Positions 42,936-52,317 of a stretch of 64,000 nucleotides of DNA are shown one piece after another. The position numbers and the translations under genes are program-made. Every line of letters starts with the position of its first letter. Positions within the stretch are counted from its first letter, which is position 1. The notes beneath the pieces are model-generated. The model saw only the letters and a list, made by a program, of their open reading frames with translations, made no database searches and was not told the origin of the DNA. The DNA lies in contig NZ_BSOB01000008.1 of assembly GCF_030160295.1 (NCBI RefSeq), positions 1 through 64,000 of the forward strand, read 5' to 3'. The stretch is from Dyella acidisoli. Its GTDB lineage: Bacteria > Pseudomonadota > Gammaproteobacteria > Xanthomonadales > Rhodanobacteraceae.

Positions 42936-43553
42936 ATGAAAAAAGCAGCCACCACTCCCCAGTCCACCCGTGGTCCGGTCGACCACGAGGTGCGGGATCA
43001 AATCGTCGTCGCCGCCACCGAGCACTTCAGCCGGTATGGCTACGAGAAGACCACTGTTTCCGATCTGGCTAAGGCGATCGGGTTTTCAAAGGCATACATC
43101 TACAAGTTCTTCGAGTCCAAGCAGGCCATTGGCGAAATGATCTGCGCCAACTGCCTGCAAGAGATCGAAACCGAAGTGAAGGCCGCCATGGCGGAGGCCG
43201 ATCTGCCTTCGGAAAAGCTCCGGCGAATGTTCAAGGGGTTCACCGAAGCCACCCTCCGGCTGTTGTTCCGCGATCGCAAGCTTTACGAGATTGCCGCATC
43301 GGCGGTCGCGGAACGTTGGTCGGCGGTGGTGGCCTACGAGGAACGTGTGCAGGCGCTGCTCAAGGAGATCCTGCAGGAAGGTCGGCAGAGCGGGGATTTC
43401 GAGCGCAAGACGCCGCTGGATGAAACCGCGGCGGCGATCTACCTGGTCATGCGCCCCTATTTCAATCCGCTGCTGCTGCAGCACAGCTTCGACTACACCG
43501 ACGAGGCCCCGGGGCAACTGTCCAGCTTGGTGTTGCGCAGCCTGTCGCCCTGA
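42936..43553 (+). CDS. TetR family regulator of the RND efflux genes
   Basis: About 205 residues. Helix-turn-helix TTVSDLAKAIGFSKAYIYKFFESKQAI; C-terminal domain typical of efflux repressors. Its own promoter and the downstream pump promoter carry the same palindrome, so it probably represses the outer-membrane gene, itself and the pump operon. ATG 42936 chosen over an upstream TTG. Confidence 0.93.
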   Translation: MKKAATTPQSTRGPVDHEVRDQIVVAATEHFSRYGYEKTTVSDLAKAIGFSKAYIYKFFESKQAIGEMICANCLQEIETEVKAAMAEADLPSEKLRRMFKGFTEATLRLLFRDRKLYEIAASAVAERWSAVVAYEERVQALLKEILQEGRQSGDFERKTPLDETAAAIYLVMRPYFNPLLLQHSFDYTDEAPGQLSSLVLRSLSP

Positions 43554-43566
43554 TGTGTGACGCGTG

Positions 43567-43590
43567 GTGACTATTGACTAATTTAGTCAC
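43567..43590. promoter_or_regulatory. TetR operator, copy 2
   Basis: GTGACTA-N10-TAGTCAC, with a further TGACTA at 43575, upstream of the adaptor gene. Confidence 0.78.
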
Positions 43591-43636
43591 TAGATAGCAG
43601 AATGAAGCCCAGGTCACTTCGCCCGTGGGGCTTCTC

Positions 43637-44752
43637 ATGTTCCGGCTTCGTCTTGCTACCTCCGCCGTCGTCTTGGCACTGCCTTTTGCGCTCGTTGCTT
43701 GCGGTGGAAAGGCGCCCACCGATCCGCGCACCGAGGCGCCGCTGGTGCGCGCCGCCGTGGTCCAGGGCGCGACGCCCGCCACACGGTCGTTTACCGGCAT
43801 CGTCGCTGCCCGAGTGCAGAGCGATCTGGGCTTTCGTGTTTCCGGCAAGGTGTTGCAACGGCTGGTGGATGCGGGGCAGAGCGTTAAGCGCGGCCAACCG
43901 CTGATGCGCATCGATCCGGTCGACCTGAAGCTCGCTGCACAGGCGCGGCAGGAAGCGGTCATGGCCGCACGCGCGCGCGCCAAACAGACGGCGGACGATG
44001 AGGCGCGCTACCGCGACTTGCGCGGTACCGGTGCGATCTCCGCCTCCACGTATGACCAGATCAAGGCCGCGGCGGATGCCGCCAAGGCGCAATTGAGCGC
44101 CGCCGAAGCCGATGCCAGCGTGGCCAACAACGCCAGCGGCTATGCGGAGCTGGTAGCCGATGGCGATGGCGTGGTGATGGAAACGCTGGCCGAACCGGGC
44201 CAGGTCGTCAGCGCGGGACAGACCGTGGTGCGTCTGGCGCACGCCGGGCCGCGCGAGGCGGTGGTGCAGCTGCCGGAAACGCTGCGCCCCGCGATCGGTT
44301 CCATCGCGCAAGCGGCGTTGTTCGGCAAGGAGGGCGAGAGCGTGCCGGCCACGTTGCGACAGCTCTCGGATGCCGCCGATCCACTGACCCGCACGTTTGA
44401 AGCGCGGTATGTGCTGGGTGGCGCGTTGGTCAACGCTCCGTTGGGCAGCACGGTCACGATCCAGCTTCCCGATGGACGCGGCTATGTGCAAGGTGGCTTG
44501 CAGGTGCCGATGGGCGCGTTGTTCGACGCGGGCAAGGGATCTGGTGTGTGGGTCATCAACGGCGAACCGGCCACGGTGTCCTGGCAGCCAGTCGTTGTCC
44601 AGCACATGGATGACGACAGTGCACGCGTCACCGGCCAACTCAAGCAAGGCGATCGAGTCGTAGCGCTTGGCGCGCATCTGCTGCACGACGGTGAGCAAGT
44701 GCGCGTGGCAAGCCAAGACGTCGCGATGGCACGTGAAGGAGCCAGCCCGTGA
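43637..44752 (+). CDS. RND efflux periplasmic adaptor (membrane fusion protein), lipoprotein
   Basis: 371 residues. Lipoprotein signal (LPFALVACGG). Barrel-sandwich and hairpin regions: VSGKVLQRLVDAGQSVKRGQPLMRIDP, YRDLRGTGAISASTYDQIKAAADAAKAQL, then GVVMETLAEPGQVVSAGQTVVRLAH. Links the inner pump to the outer-membrane duct. Overlaps the pump gene by 4 bp. Confidence 0.93.
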   Translation: MFRLRLATSAVVLALPFALVACGGKAPTDPRTEAPLVRAAVVQGATPATRSFTGIVAARVQSDLGFRVSGKVLQRLVDAGQSVKRGQPLMRIDPVDLKLAAQARQEAVMAARARAKQTADDEARYRDLRGTGAISASTYDQIKAAADAAKAQLSAAEADASVANNASGYAELVADGDGVVMETLAEPGQVVSAGQTVVRLAHAGPREAVVQLPETLRPAIGSIAQAALFGKEGESVPATLRQLSDAADPLTRTFEARYVLGGALVNAPLGSTVTIQLPDGRGYVQGGLQVPMGALFDAGKGSGVWVINGEPATVSWQPVVVQHMDDDSARVTGQLKQGDRVVALGAHLLHDGEQVRVASQDVAMAREGASP

Positions 44753-47700
44753 GCGAAGGTCGCTTCAATCTCTCTGCGCTCGCGGTGCGCGAGCGCTCCA
44801 TCACCTTGTTCCTGATCTTTCTGATCTCGCTGGCGGGGCTTGTTTCATTCTTCAAGCTGGGTCGTGCGGAAGATCCTGCCTTCACGGTCAAGGTGATGAC
44901 CATCATCACCGTGTGGCCCGGCGCCACCGCGCAGGAAATGCAGGATCAGGTCGCCGAAAAAATCGAAAAGCGCATGCAGGAATTGCGCTGGTACGACCGC
45001 ACCGAAACCTACACACGACCTGGTTTGGCCTTCACCACGTTGACCTTGCTCGACAGCACGCCGCCGTCGGAAGTACAGGAAGAGTTTTATCAGGCGCGAA
45101 AGAAAACCGGGGACGAAATCAACAATCTTCCGCCCGGCGTGATCGGGCCGCTGGTCAACGACGAATATGCGGATGTCACCTTTGCGCTGTTCGCACTCAA
45201 GGCCAGGGGCGAACCGCAGCGCTTGCTGGTGCGCGATGCGGAAACGCTGCGCCAACGGTTGTTGCATGTGCCGGGCGTGAAGAAGGTCAATATCATCGGC
45301 GAGCAGTCGGAACGGATTTATGTCGAGTTCTCGCATGACCGCCTCGCCACGCTGGGAGTGAGCCCGCAGGATGTATTCGTCGCGCTCAACAGCCAGAACG
45401 CGCTGACGCCGGCCGGCTCCGTGCAGACGAAGGGCCCGGAGGTATTCATCCGCCTGGACGGAGCTTTCGATTCGCTGCAGAAGATTCGGGACACGCCGGT
45501 GGTGGCGCACGGCCGCACACTGAAGCTGTCCGACATCGCCACCGTCAAGCGTGGTTATGAAGATCCAGCCACCTTCATGATCCGCAACGACGGCGAACCT
45601 GCGTTGTTGCTGGGCATCGTCATGCGCGATGGCTGGAACGGACTGGATCTGGGCAAGGCGCTGGATCATGAGGTCGGCGCGATCAACGCCGAACTGCCGT
45701 TGGGTATGAGCCTGACCAAGGTCACCGACCAGGCCGTCAATATCAGTTCGGCGGTCGATGAGTTCATGCTGAAGTTCTTCGTCGCGCTGCTGGTGGTGAT
45801 GGTGGTGTGCTTCATCAGCATGGGTTGGCGCGTGGGCTTGGTGGTGGCCGCAGCCGTACCGTTGACGCTGGCCGTGGTGTTCGTGGTGATGGCCGCCACC
45901 GGCAAGAATTTCGATCGCATCACCTTGGGTTCACTGATTCTGGCGTTGGGCCTGCTGGTGGACGACGCCATCATCGCCATCGAAATGATGGTGGTGAAGA
46001 TGGAAGAGGGCTACAGCCGCATGGCCGCTTCTGCTTATGCGTGGAGCCACACCGCCGCGCCCATGCTGGCGGGCACGCTGGTGACAGCTGTCGGCTTCAT
46101 GCCCAATGGCTTCGCGCGATCCACCGCCGGCGAATACACCAGCAACATGTTCTGGATCGTCGGCATTGCGCTGGTAGCATCGTGGGTGGTGGCGGTGGTG
46201 TTTACACCGTATCTGGGCGTGAAGATGTTGCCCGATTTCAAAAAGGTCGAAGGCGGCCACGACGCGATCTACGACACGCCGCGCTACAACCGTTTCCGTC
46301 AACTGCTTGGCCGCGTCATTGCACGCAAATGGCTGGTGGCCTGTTCCGTTGTGGGTCTGTTTGTGCTGGCCATCCTCGGCATGGCGGTGGTGAAGAAGCA
46401 GTTCTTTCCCATCTCCGACCGCCCCGAAGTGCTGGTCGAAGTGCAGATGCCCTATGGCACTTCGATCGACCAGACCAGCGCCGCCTCGGCGAAGGTGGAA
46501 GCGTGGCTCGCCAAACAGAAAGAAGCCAAGATCGTCACCGCCTACATCGGCCAAGGCGCGCCGCGTTTTTATCTCGCCATGGGACCGGAGCTGCCTGATC
46601 CATCCTTTGCCAAGATCGTGATCCGCACCGACAACGAGGAAGAGCGCGATGCGCTGAAGCAACGCTTGCGTCAGGCCGTGGCCGATGGCCTCGCCTCCGA
46701 AGCGCGTGTGCGCGTCACGCAACTTGTCTTCGGCCCGTATTCACCGTTCCCGGTGGCTTATCGCATCGCCGGTCCCGATCCGGACGAGTTGCGCAAGATC
46801 GCGGCGGAAGTGCAGCAGGTGATGACTGCCAGCCCGATGATGCGCACGGTCAACAACGACTGGGGCACGCGCACGCCTACCTTGCACTTCACGTTGCAGC
46901 AGGATCGATTGCAGGCCGTGGGGCTCACCTCCAGCGCGGTGGCGCAGCAATTACAGTTTTTGCTGAGCGGGGTACCGATTACTACCGTGCGTGAAGATAT
47001 TCGCACGGTGCAGGTAATGGCGCGTTCGGCCGGCGACGTTCGGCTTGATCCGGCCAAGATCGGCGACTTTACACTGGCTGGCGCCAACGGGCAGCGCATT
47101 CCGCTGTCGCAGGTGGGCAAGGTCGACGTGCGCATGGAGGAGCCGATCATGCGCCGGCGCGATCGCGTGCCAACCATCACGGTGCGCGGCGATATTGCCG
47201 ACAATCTGCAGCCGCCGGACGTATCGACCGCGGTCACCAAGCAACTGCAGCCGATCATCGCCAAACTGCCCAGTGGCTATCGCATCGAACAGGCCGGCTC
47301 CATCGAAGAATCAGCCAAGGCAACGACAGCCATGTTGCCGCTGTTCCCGATCATGTTGGCAGCTACTTTGCTGATCATCATCTTCCAGGTGCGCTCCATC
47401 TCCGCGATGGTGATGGTGTTCCTGACCAGCCCGCTGGGTTTGATCGGTGTGGTGCCCACCTTGATCGTGTTCCGGCAACCGTTCGGCATCAATGCGCTGG
47501 TCGGTTTGATTGCGTTGTCGGGCATCCTGATGCGCAACACGCTGATCCTGATCGGGCAGATCAAGCACAACCAAGAAGCAGGACTGGATCCGTTCCATGC
47601 GGTGGTCGAGGCCACCGTGCAACGTGCGCGGCCGGTGATCCTTACTGCCTTGGCGGCGATCCTCGCCTTCATTCCGCTAACGCATTCGGTGTTCTGGGGA

Positions 47701-47883
47701 ACCCTCGCCTACACGCTGATCGGCGGCACCTTTGCCGGAACGATTTTGACCTTGGTGTTCCTGCCGGCGATGTATTCCATCTGGTTCAAGATCAGGCCGG
47801 GGAATGCAACGCACGGACACAAAGGTCGACATGAGTCGATGCAGTCTTCGCAGCGCAAGCTGGAGGAAGTCGTCGCGGGATAA
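44749..47883 (+). CDS. RND family efflux permease
   Basis: 1044 residues, full length, twelve membrane helices in two halves with large periplasmic loops. The proton-relay motif [17 protein letters not shown] (TM4) and the second-half [37 protein letters not shown] region are clear. Drives proton-coupled export of drugs, dyes or solvents; the exact substrates are not deducible. Confidence 0.95.
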   Translation: MSEGRFNLSALAVRERSITLFLIFLISLAGLVSFFKLGRAEDPAFTVKVMTIITVWPGATAQEMQDQVAEKIEKRMQELRWYDRTETYTRPGLAFTTLTLLDSTPPSEVQEEFYQARKKTGDEINNLPPGVIGPLVNDEYADVTFALFALKARGEPQRLLVRDAETLRQRLLHVPGVKKVNIIGEQSERIYVEFSHDRLATLGVSPQDVFVALNSQNALTPAGSVQTKGPEVFIRLDGAFDSLQKIRDTPVVAHGRTLKLSDIATVKRGYEDPATFMIRNDGEPALLLGIVMRDGWNGLDLGKALDHEVGAINAELPLGMSLTKVTDQAVNISSAVDEFMLKFFVALLVVMVVCFISMGWRVGLVVAAAVPLTLAVVFVVMAATGKNFDRITLGSLILALGLLVDDAIIAIEMMVVKMEEGYSRMAASAYAWSHTAAPMLAGTLVTAVGFMPNGFARSTAGEYTSNMFWIVGIALVASWVVAVVFTPYLGVKMLPDFKKVEGGHDAIYDTPRYNRFRQLLGRVIARKWLVACSVVGLFVLAILGMAVVKKQFFPISDRPEVLVEVQMPYGTSIDQTSAASAKVEAWLAKQKEAKIVTAYIGQGAPRFYLAMGPELPDPSFAKIVIRTDNEEERDALKQRLRQAVADGLASEARVRVTQLVFGPYSPFPVAYRIAGPDPDELRKIAAEVQQVMTASPMMRTVNNDWGTRTPTLHFTLQQDRLQAVGLTSSAVAQQLQFLLSGVPITTVREDIRTVQVMARSAGDVRLDPAKIGDFTLAGANGQRIPLSQVGKVDVRMEEPIMRRRDRVPTITVRGDIADNLQPPDVSTAVTKQLQPIIAKLPSGYRIEQAGSIEESAKATTAMLPLFPIMLAATLLIIIFQVRSISAMVMVFLTSPLGLIGVVPTLIVFRQPFGINALVGLIALSGILMRNTLILIGQIKHNQEAGLDPFHAVVEATVQRARPVILTALAAILAFIPLTHSVFWGTLAYTLIGGTFAGTILTLVFLPAMYSIWFKIRPGNATHGHKGRHESMQSSQRKLEEVVAG

Positions 47884-47978
47884 AAAATCGCGAAGACACG
47901 TCTGAACTGTCATTGCAAACATCCGTCGATCTACTGATCCATCTCTTGCCCATTCATCTCTATCGAAGGGAACGCGTC

Positions 47979-48785
47979 ATGTCTGATTCCAAAGTTGTCG
48001 TTGTTACCGGTGTGTCGTCAGGTATCGGACGCGCCACGGCGGCGAAATTCGCCAAGCGCGGTTGTCGGGTCTTCGGCACCGTGCGCAACCTTGCCAAGGC
48101 AGCACCATTGGCCGGTGTCGAACTCGTCGAAATGGACGTGAGTAACGACGCTTCCGTCAAATCTGGCATTCAATCCATCATCGATCGCGCCAAGCGTATC
48201 GACGTGCTGGTCAATAACGCCGGCACCAGCCTGGTCGGCGCGGTGGAGGAAACGAGCGTCGCCGAGGCGACGTCGCTGTTCGATGCGAACGTCTTCGGCA
48301 TCCTGCGCACAGCCCGCGCAGTGCTGCCGCAGATGCGCGCACAACGGAGTGGAAGAATCGTCAACATCAGCTCGGTACTCGGGTTTCTGCCGGCGCCGTA
48401 TATGGGGCTATATGCGGCATCCAAGCATGCGGTAGAAGGGCTTTCCGAAACGCTGGATCACGAAGTGCGCCAGTTCGGCGTGCGCGTAAGCCTGGTCGAG
48501 CCATCTTTCACACGCACCAACCTGGACGTCAACGCGCCGCAGGCGAGCGCAAGAATCACTGACTATGACCGCGAGCGCGATCTCGCATCGCGCGCCATCG
48601 TCAAAAGCGTCAAAGGTGCGCCGGAACCGGAAGGCGTCACCGATACCGTTGTCGAAGCGGCGCTCGGCGCATGGCGCATGCGCCACACACCGAGCGGCCA
48701 GGCATCCTTGCTGAGCAAGCTGCGCCGCTTCATGCCGGCGGCTCCCGTCGACTCAAGTTTGAGGAAGAGCTTCGGGCTTGGTTGA
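47979..48785 (+). CDS. Short-chain dehydrogenase/reductase
   Basis: 268 residues. Cofactor motif TGVSSGIG (10-17), NNAG, catalytic Ser in NISSVLG and YAASKHA (YxxxK). GAAGGGA precedes ATG 47979. It follows the pump gene by 95 bases in the same direction and probably shares its transcript; it may modify the pump substrate. Confidence 0.93.
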   Translation: MSDSKVVVVTGVSSGIGRATAAKFAKRGCRVFGTVRNLAKAAPLAGVELVEMDVSNDASVKSGIQSIIDRAKRIDVLVNNAGTSLVGAVEETSVAEATSLFDANVFGILRTARAVLPQMRAQRSGRIVNISSVLGFLPAPYMGLYAASKHAVEGLSETLDHEVRQFGVRVSLVEPSFTRTNLDVNAPQASARITDYDRERDLASRAIVKSVKGAPEPEGVTDTVVEAALGAWRMRHTPSGQASLLSKLRRFMPAAPVDSSLRKSFGLG

Positions 48786-48840
48786 AAGACACGATCGCGA
48801 CGTAAGGCGCCATCGAGAACGTTAGCCATGGGGAAACACC

Positions 48841-49383
48841 ATGACAATAATGACAACTACTGATTGGACCACCCAGCAGACGTCAGCGCAGCAGCGTTCG
48901 CTTGCTGGTGGTGGCAAGTCCGGTGTCGCTCACATCGAGCAGCTCACCGGCAAGAGCGGACGCGAAATTCTCGAAGCGATGATGGCCGGCGAATTACCGT
49001 ATCCGCCGATGAACGAAACCATGAACATGGCGCTGCTGGAGGTCAACGACGGCCACGCCGTGTTCCAAGGCATTCCGCTGATGCAGCATTACAACCCGCT
49101 GGGTACGGTGCACGGCGGCTGGTTCGCCGCGCTGTTGGACTCGGCCATGGGTTGTGCTGTGCAGAGCACACTACCGCCCGGACGTTCCTACACAACCGCC
49201 GAACTCAGCATCAACATCGTGCGGTCAGCCACTCACAACACCGGGCCGCTGCGTGCGGTTGGTACCGTCATTCACGGCGGCCGGCAGATCACCACGGCCC
49301 AAGCCCGTGTTGAGGACGAAAAGGGCAAGTTGTACGCGCATGCGACCACCACCTGCTTTGTCTTCGACGTGACAGCAGGTTGA
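48841..49383 (+). CDS. PaaI-type hotdog thioesterase
   Basis: 180 residues. The 4HBT motif HYNPLGTVHGGWFAALLDSAMGCA is intact; the N-terminus carries an extra ~50 residues. Hydrolyses acyl- or aryl-CoA thioesters. Follows the SDR gene by 55 bases. Confidence 0.9.
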   Translation: MTIMTTTDWTTQQTSAQQRSLAGGGKSGVAHIEQLTGKSGREILEAMMAGELPYPPMNETMNMALLEVNDGHAVFQGIPLMQHYNPLGTVHGGWFAALLDSAMGCAVQSTLPPGRSYTTAELSINIVRSATHNTGPLRAVGTVIHGGRQITTAQARVEDEKGKLYAHATTTCFVFDVTAG

Positions 49384-49493
49384 GCATAGTTCGCGCGGAT
49401 CAATGAACTCCTACGCTGCTGCGGAGAGCCAAGGCGTTCGGGAAACGAGTGAAATTGTCTAACATTCGGCAAAGCTACGTAGCATCCCGGGCC

Positions 49494-49871
49494 ATGAAGC
49501 GCTCTTATCTGCCCCTGTTGCCTCGCCTGCGCCGTTCCCGGGGCCTGTGGGTATTGGCCGTGGCTGTATTGCTCTTCAAGGTCATCACAACATCCATTTG
49601 CTTTGCAGACCCGTCAGCGTCGTCGTCGGTGTGGAAGCACACCTCTGTGACGCAGGTGTCTTCGATGAAGGCATCCGTGCCCGACGACGGGGACTGCCTC
49701 CTTGGCGAGGCCGGTGGCTGCCACTGCACCTGCGCGCACAATCTGCCCGTGCCTGCCGGTCCGGCTTGGCCGGTGCTCCCTCAGAGCTTGGCATTCACTC
49801 CTGAGGCGTCCTTTATAGGGATAGTCCCGAACCCCGCCCGATCCCTACTTCGACCCCCTATCGCCGCCTGA
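49494..49871 (+). CDS. CzcI/CopL-like exported metal-response protein
   Basis: About 125 residues. Hydrophobic segment WVLAVAVLLFKVITTSICFA, then a Cys/His cluster GGCHCTCAHNLPVPA typical of small proteins at the head of czc/cop operons. Located directly before a czcC-like start. Probably senses or binds divalent metals in the periplasm. Confidence 0.6.
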   Translation: MKRSYLPLLPRLRRSRGLWVLAVAVLLFKVITTSICFADPSASSSVWKHTSVTQVSSMKASVPDDGDCLLGEAGGCHCTCAHNLPVPAGPAWPVLPQSLAFTPEASFIGIVPNPARSLLRPPIAA

Positions 49872-49941
49872 AAACACCGACCGACCGTGTCGCGGCCTGA
49901 GGCCGCGCCGCGCTTCGTATCTGTTTTCAGGAGATGAGTAC

Positions 49942-50157
49942 ATGGCTTTGTTACGCCCAGCACCGTGGGGTGCTGTCTGTTTTCTATATGCACTATCGCT
50001 GGGCGGGATGTCGCCGCCCGCACTCTGTGCATCACCGTCATCGGCGACCGCCGATACCGACACATCGGCCCCTTGGCGGGACCCCATTCGTGCGCTTTGG
50101 ATGGCCAATCCCGATGTCCGGGCGGCGCGCGCCGATCTGGAGGCTGCCCGTGAAGTC
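49942..50157 (+). pseudogene. N-terminal fragment of a CzcC-like outer-membrane efflux protein
   Basis: AGGAG precedes the ATG. Signal peptide (ALCA), then DPIRALWMANPDVRAARADLEAAR, the usual start of CzcC-type TolC homologues. The homology ends near 50145 and the frame stops soon after; the rest of czcCBA is absent. Confidence 0.7.
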
Positions 50158-50374
50158 GAAGACCAACACCAGCCAGTTCGATGACTACGCGGAACGGTTC
50201 AATTCGGCGGCGCACACGCGCATGTTCTACGTCTGGCACACGGGAGTCATCAAGCGTGGTTCACCGCCAAACATTAGGCTCTGGGGGCCGGGCGTGATCG
50301 ACGAAAAAAGTGCTGGAAGCGGGACTACTGGGTTGGCTGAAAGAACGCGTTTCCTAATTAGGAGTGTGCACTGA
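50150..50374 (+). pseudogene. Unidentified coding fragment joined to the czcC remnant
   Basis: A different frame that picks up where czcC breaks: FDDYAERFNSAAHTRMFYVWHTG looks like genuine protein, but the remainder soon becomes poor. I cannot name the family. The fusion marks a deletion or insertion junction just outside tniQ. Confidence 0.45.
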
Positions 50375-50457
50375 TGCTTGATGGATCAAAGGGGAAATTA
50401 TTTGTTTCAAGCTTCATCGTGATAGCAGCTTTATTTTTAGGAAGGGGCTCGATTTCT

Positions 50458-51369
50458 CTACACATCCATGAAGTCGAATGACGTGGCGTACATCAATGCG
50501 CGGCGCTTCGCGATGGAACGAAACCCGCGAAGCTCCAGCCAACGATCGGCTCGCTCTTTTCCGACGTCCATCACAAAGGTCATCACGCGCGGTTCCTCAA
50601 ACGAACCGTCGCGGCCTTCCAGTTTGAGTCGTCCGTGTAGACGCGTCGACTGTGCTAACGCTGCTGCGCGATGAACGACCTCTTGTTCCAGTGAGCTCAC
50701 GCCACGGCGCTGTTCACAAATCTGGAGCGCACCGACGCTGCGTTGATAGAGCCATTCCTCAAAATGGCAAACACGCCGCCAAGCATCTATGGAAGGAGGT
50801 GTCTTTGGACGAATGCCGTACGCATACATTTTCGCCAGGGTGAGGTCTTGCATGAACTGAGGGCAATCGTCCAACGCCGGTCCTTGGCCCATAAACCATT
50901 GATGAGGTAAACGTCGGAACCCGCTGGGAGCGGTCTTGGGCCACGGAAAGAGTGGGCAGCCGTGTTGGCGGCAATGAGTCAGGAACACTCTCGCCCAGTC
51001 CAGGCGAAAGTACGGTGTATAACCGGATGCCGCGTCCTCGAAAAAACAGATCGGGCAATAAGCATTACGGTAGGACATAAAGACGATATGGCTACCGTAA
51101 TGGGCCAGCGCACCCGACAAGGCCGCGCTGGTCTGCCCGATTTTAGTGGCGTAGTGATCGAGAAATTTGTCCAACGGCAGACGCACATCCACATCGCGAC
51201 GCCCCAGGGCACTGGGAGGATCGACCTGATTCATCAGGTCGATCCTTGATACGCCCCAGAGCGACGCTTGGCGATCCACCAGCGAGGAAATGGTTTCCCC
51301 CGGCATCAGGACCTGCGGGGCCAAACGCAGGCGCGGCGCCGAATCGTTAATCGCGGGTGGTGCCATCAT
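50458..51369 (-). CDS. tniQ: TniQ-family target-selection protein
   Basis: 303 residues. TniQ start PGETISSLVDRQASLWGVS, then a zinc-finger region YCPICFFEDAASGYTPYFRLDWARVFLTHCRQHGCPL. In Tn7-like elements TniQ/TnsD proteins choose the target, alone or with a partner. It is shorter than TnsD of Tn7 and nearer to the short TniQ proteins. It overlaps tnsC by 4 bp. No cas genes are in the window. Confidence 0.9.
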   Translation of the reverse strand: MMAPPAINDSAPRLRLAPQVLMPGETISSLVDRQASLWGVSRIDLMNQVDPPSALGRRDVDVRLPLDKFLDHYATKIGQTSAALSGALAHYGSHIVFMSYRNAYCPICFFEDAASGYTPYFRLDWARVFLTHCRQHGCPLFPWPKTAPSGFRRLPHQWFMGQGPALDDCPQFMQDLTLAKMYAYGIRPKTPPSIDAWRRVCHFEEWLYQRSVGALQICEQRRGVSSLEQEVVHRAAALAQSTRLHGRLKLEGRDGSFEEPRVMTFVMDVGKERADRWLELRGFRSIAKRRALMYATSFDFMDV

Positions 51370-52313
51370 CGCAGACTCTCCAACCCCTGCGGGCGAGGAG
51401 GTGGATCTTCAGCCGCTTTCAGCCCCGCTAGATCCAATCGCTCTTCACCGCTCAAGATCGCGCGCACACCCGCGCACTTAATGCGACTCATGATCTCGCG
51501 CAGGCTACCCTCGGACACCTCAGCGAGGTAGTTAAGGACTTGCTCATTGCGAAGCTCGGACGGCCTGCGCAGCGGCAAGCTGGTCTCCAGCACACCCAGG
51601 AGATCGACCAGATCCTGATTGGCTTGCCACTGCGGAAGCCGAAAAGGACGCAACCTCGCCTTAAGATGCTTATCTATGCGAAGGGCTTGATCGGATTCGG
51701 GCGTGCCCAAACAAATCAAAGCCACTTTTGCTTCGTTCATGATCATCTTCAGGCTGGTCAGTACCTGTTGGTGTTCGCGTTGGGTGCCATCCTTCACATC
51801 CTGGATTTCGTCGGCCACCAGGCCCCGGATATTCATAGCCCTGAAAAGACGGAATACGGTGTGTTGACGATCTGATGTGCGGGCATTTTTTGAAACGAGT
51901 CCTTCCAAGGCCTCGATGATGCGTCCATAGATGTCGCGCATATTGCGCGCACCACCTGCCTGAAACATGAGAACGCGGCCTTGCCCGATGCGCACCAGTT
52001 CGTTCCCTACCGTACTTTTACCTGCGCCGGGTTCGCCCGTCACCAGCATCCCCATGGGTGCTACGCCCAGAGGTTGCGTCAGTAACCAGTGGGCATAGTC
52101 CATGGCTGTACGGTAGGCCTTGTGCTCGATCACGCCGCCGTGCTTGATAAGTTCCATACGCACAGCAGCTGGTAAGGCTGCATCGGCGCGAAGCGTGGGA
52201 TTCAGGTGCGCATACAGGACATCATCATCCGTGCTCGTGGTATTCAACGGTATGTCCGGCAGTGGGGAGTTCACCGGAGTGGAGATATGTTCTTCGTTGA
52301 TGCGGCTATCCAT
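51366..52313 (-). CDS. tnsC: TnsC/TniB-type transposition ATPase
   Basis: 315 residues from ATG 52313, five bases after the tnsB stop. AAA domain with Walker A TGEPGAGKST and Walker B RGLVADEIQD; GTPESDQAL is the sensor region. Forms filaments on target DNA and links TniQ to TnsAB in related systems. Confidence 0.92.
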   Translation of the reverse strand: MDSRINEEHISTPVNSPLPDIPLNTTSTDDDVLYAHLNPTLRADAALPAAVRMELIKHGGVIEHKAYRTAMDYAHWLLTQPLGVAPMGMLVTGEPGAGKSTVGNELVRIGQGRVLMFQAGGARNMRDIYGRIIEALEGLVSKNARTSDRQHTVFRLFRAMNIRGLVADEIQDVKDGTQREHQQVLTSLKMIMNEAKVALICLGTPESDQALRIDKHLKARLRPFRLPQWQANQDLVDLLGVLETSLPLRRPSELRNEQVLNYLAEVSEGSLREIMSRIKCAGVRAILSGEERLDLAGLKAAEDPPPRPQGLESLR

Positions 52314-52317
52314 AAGT

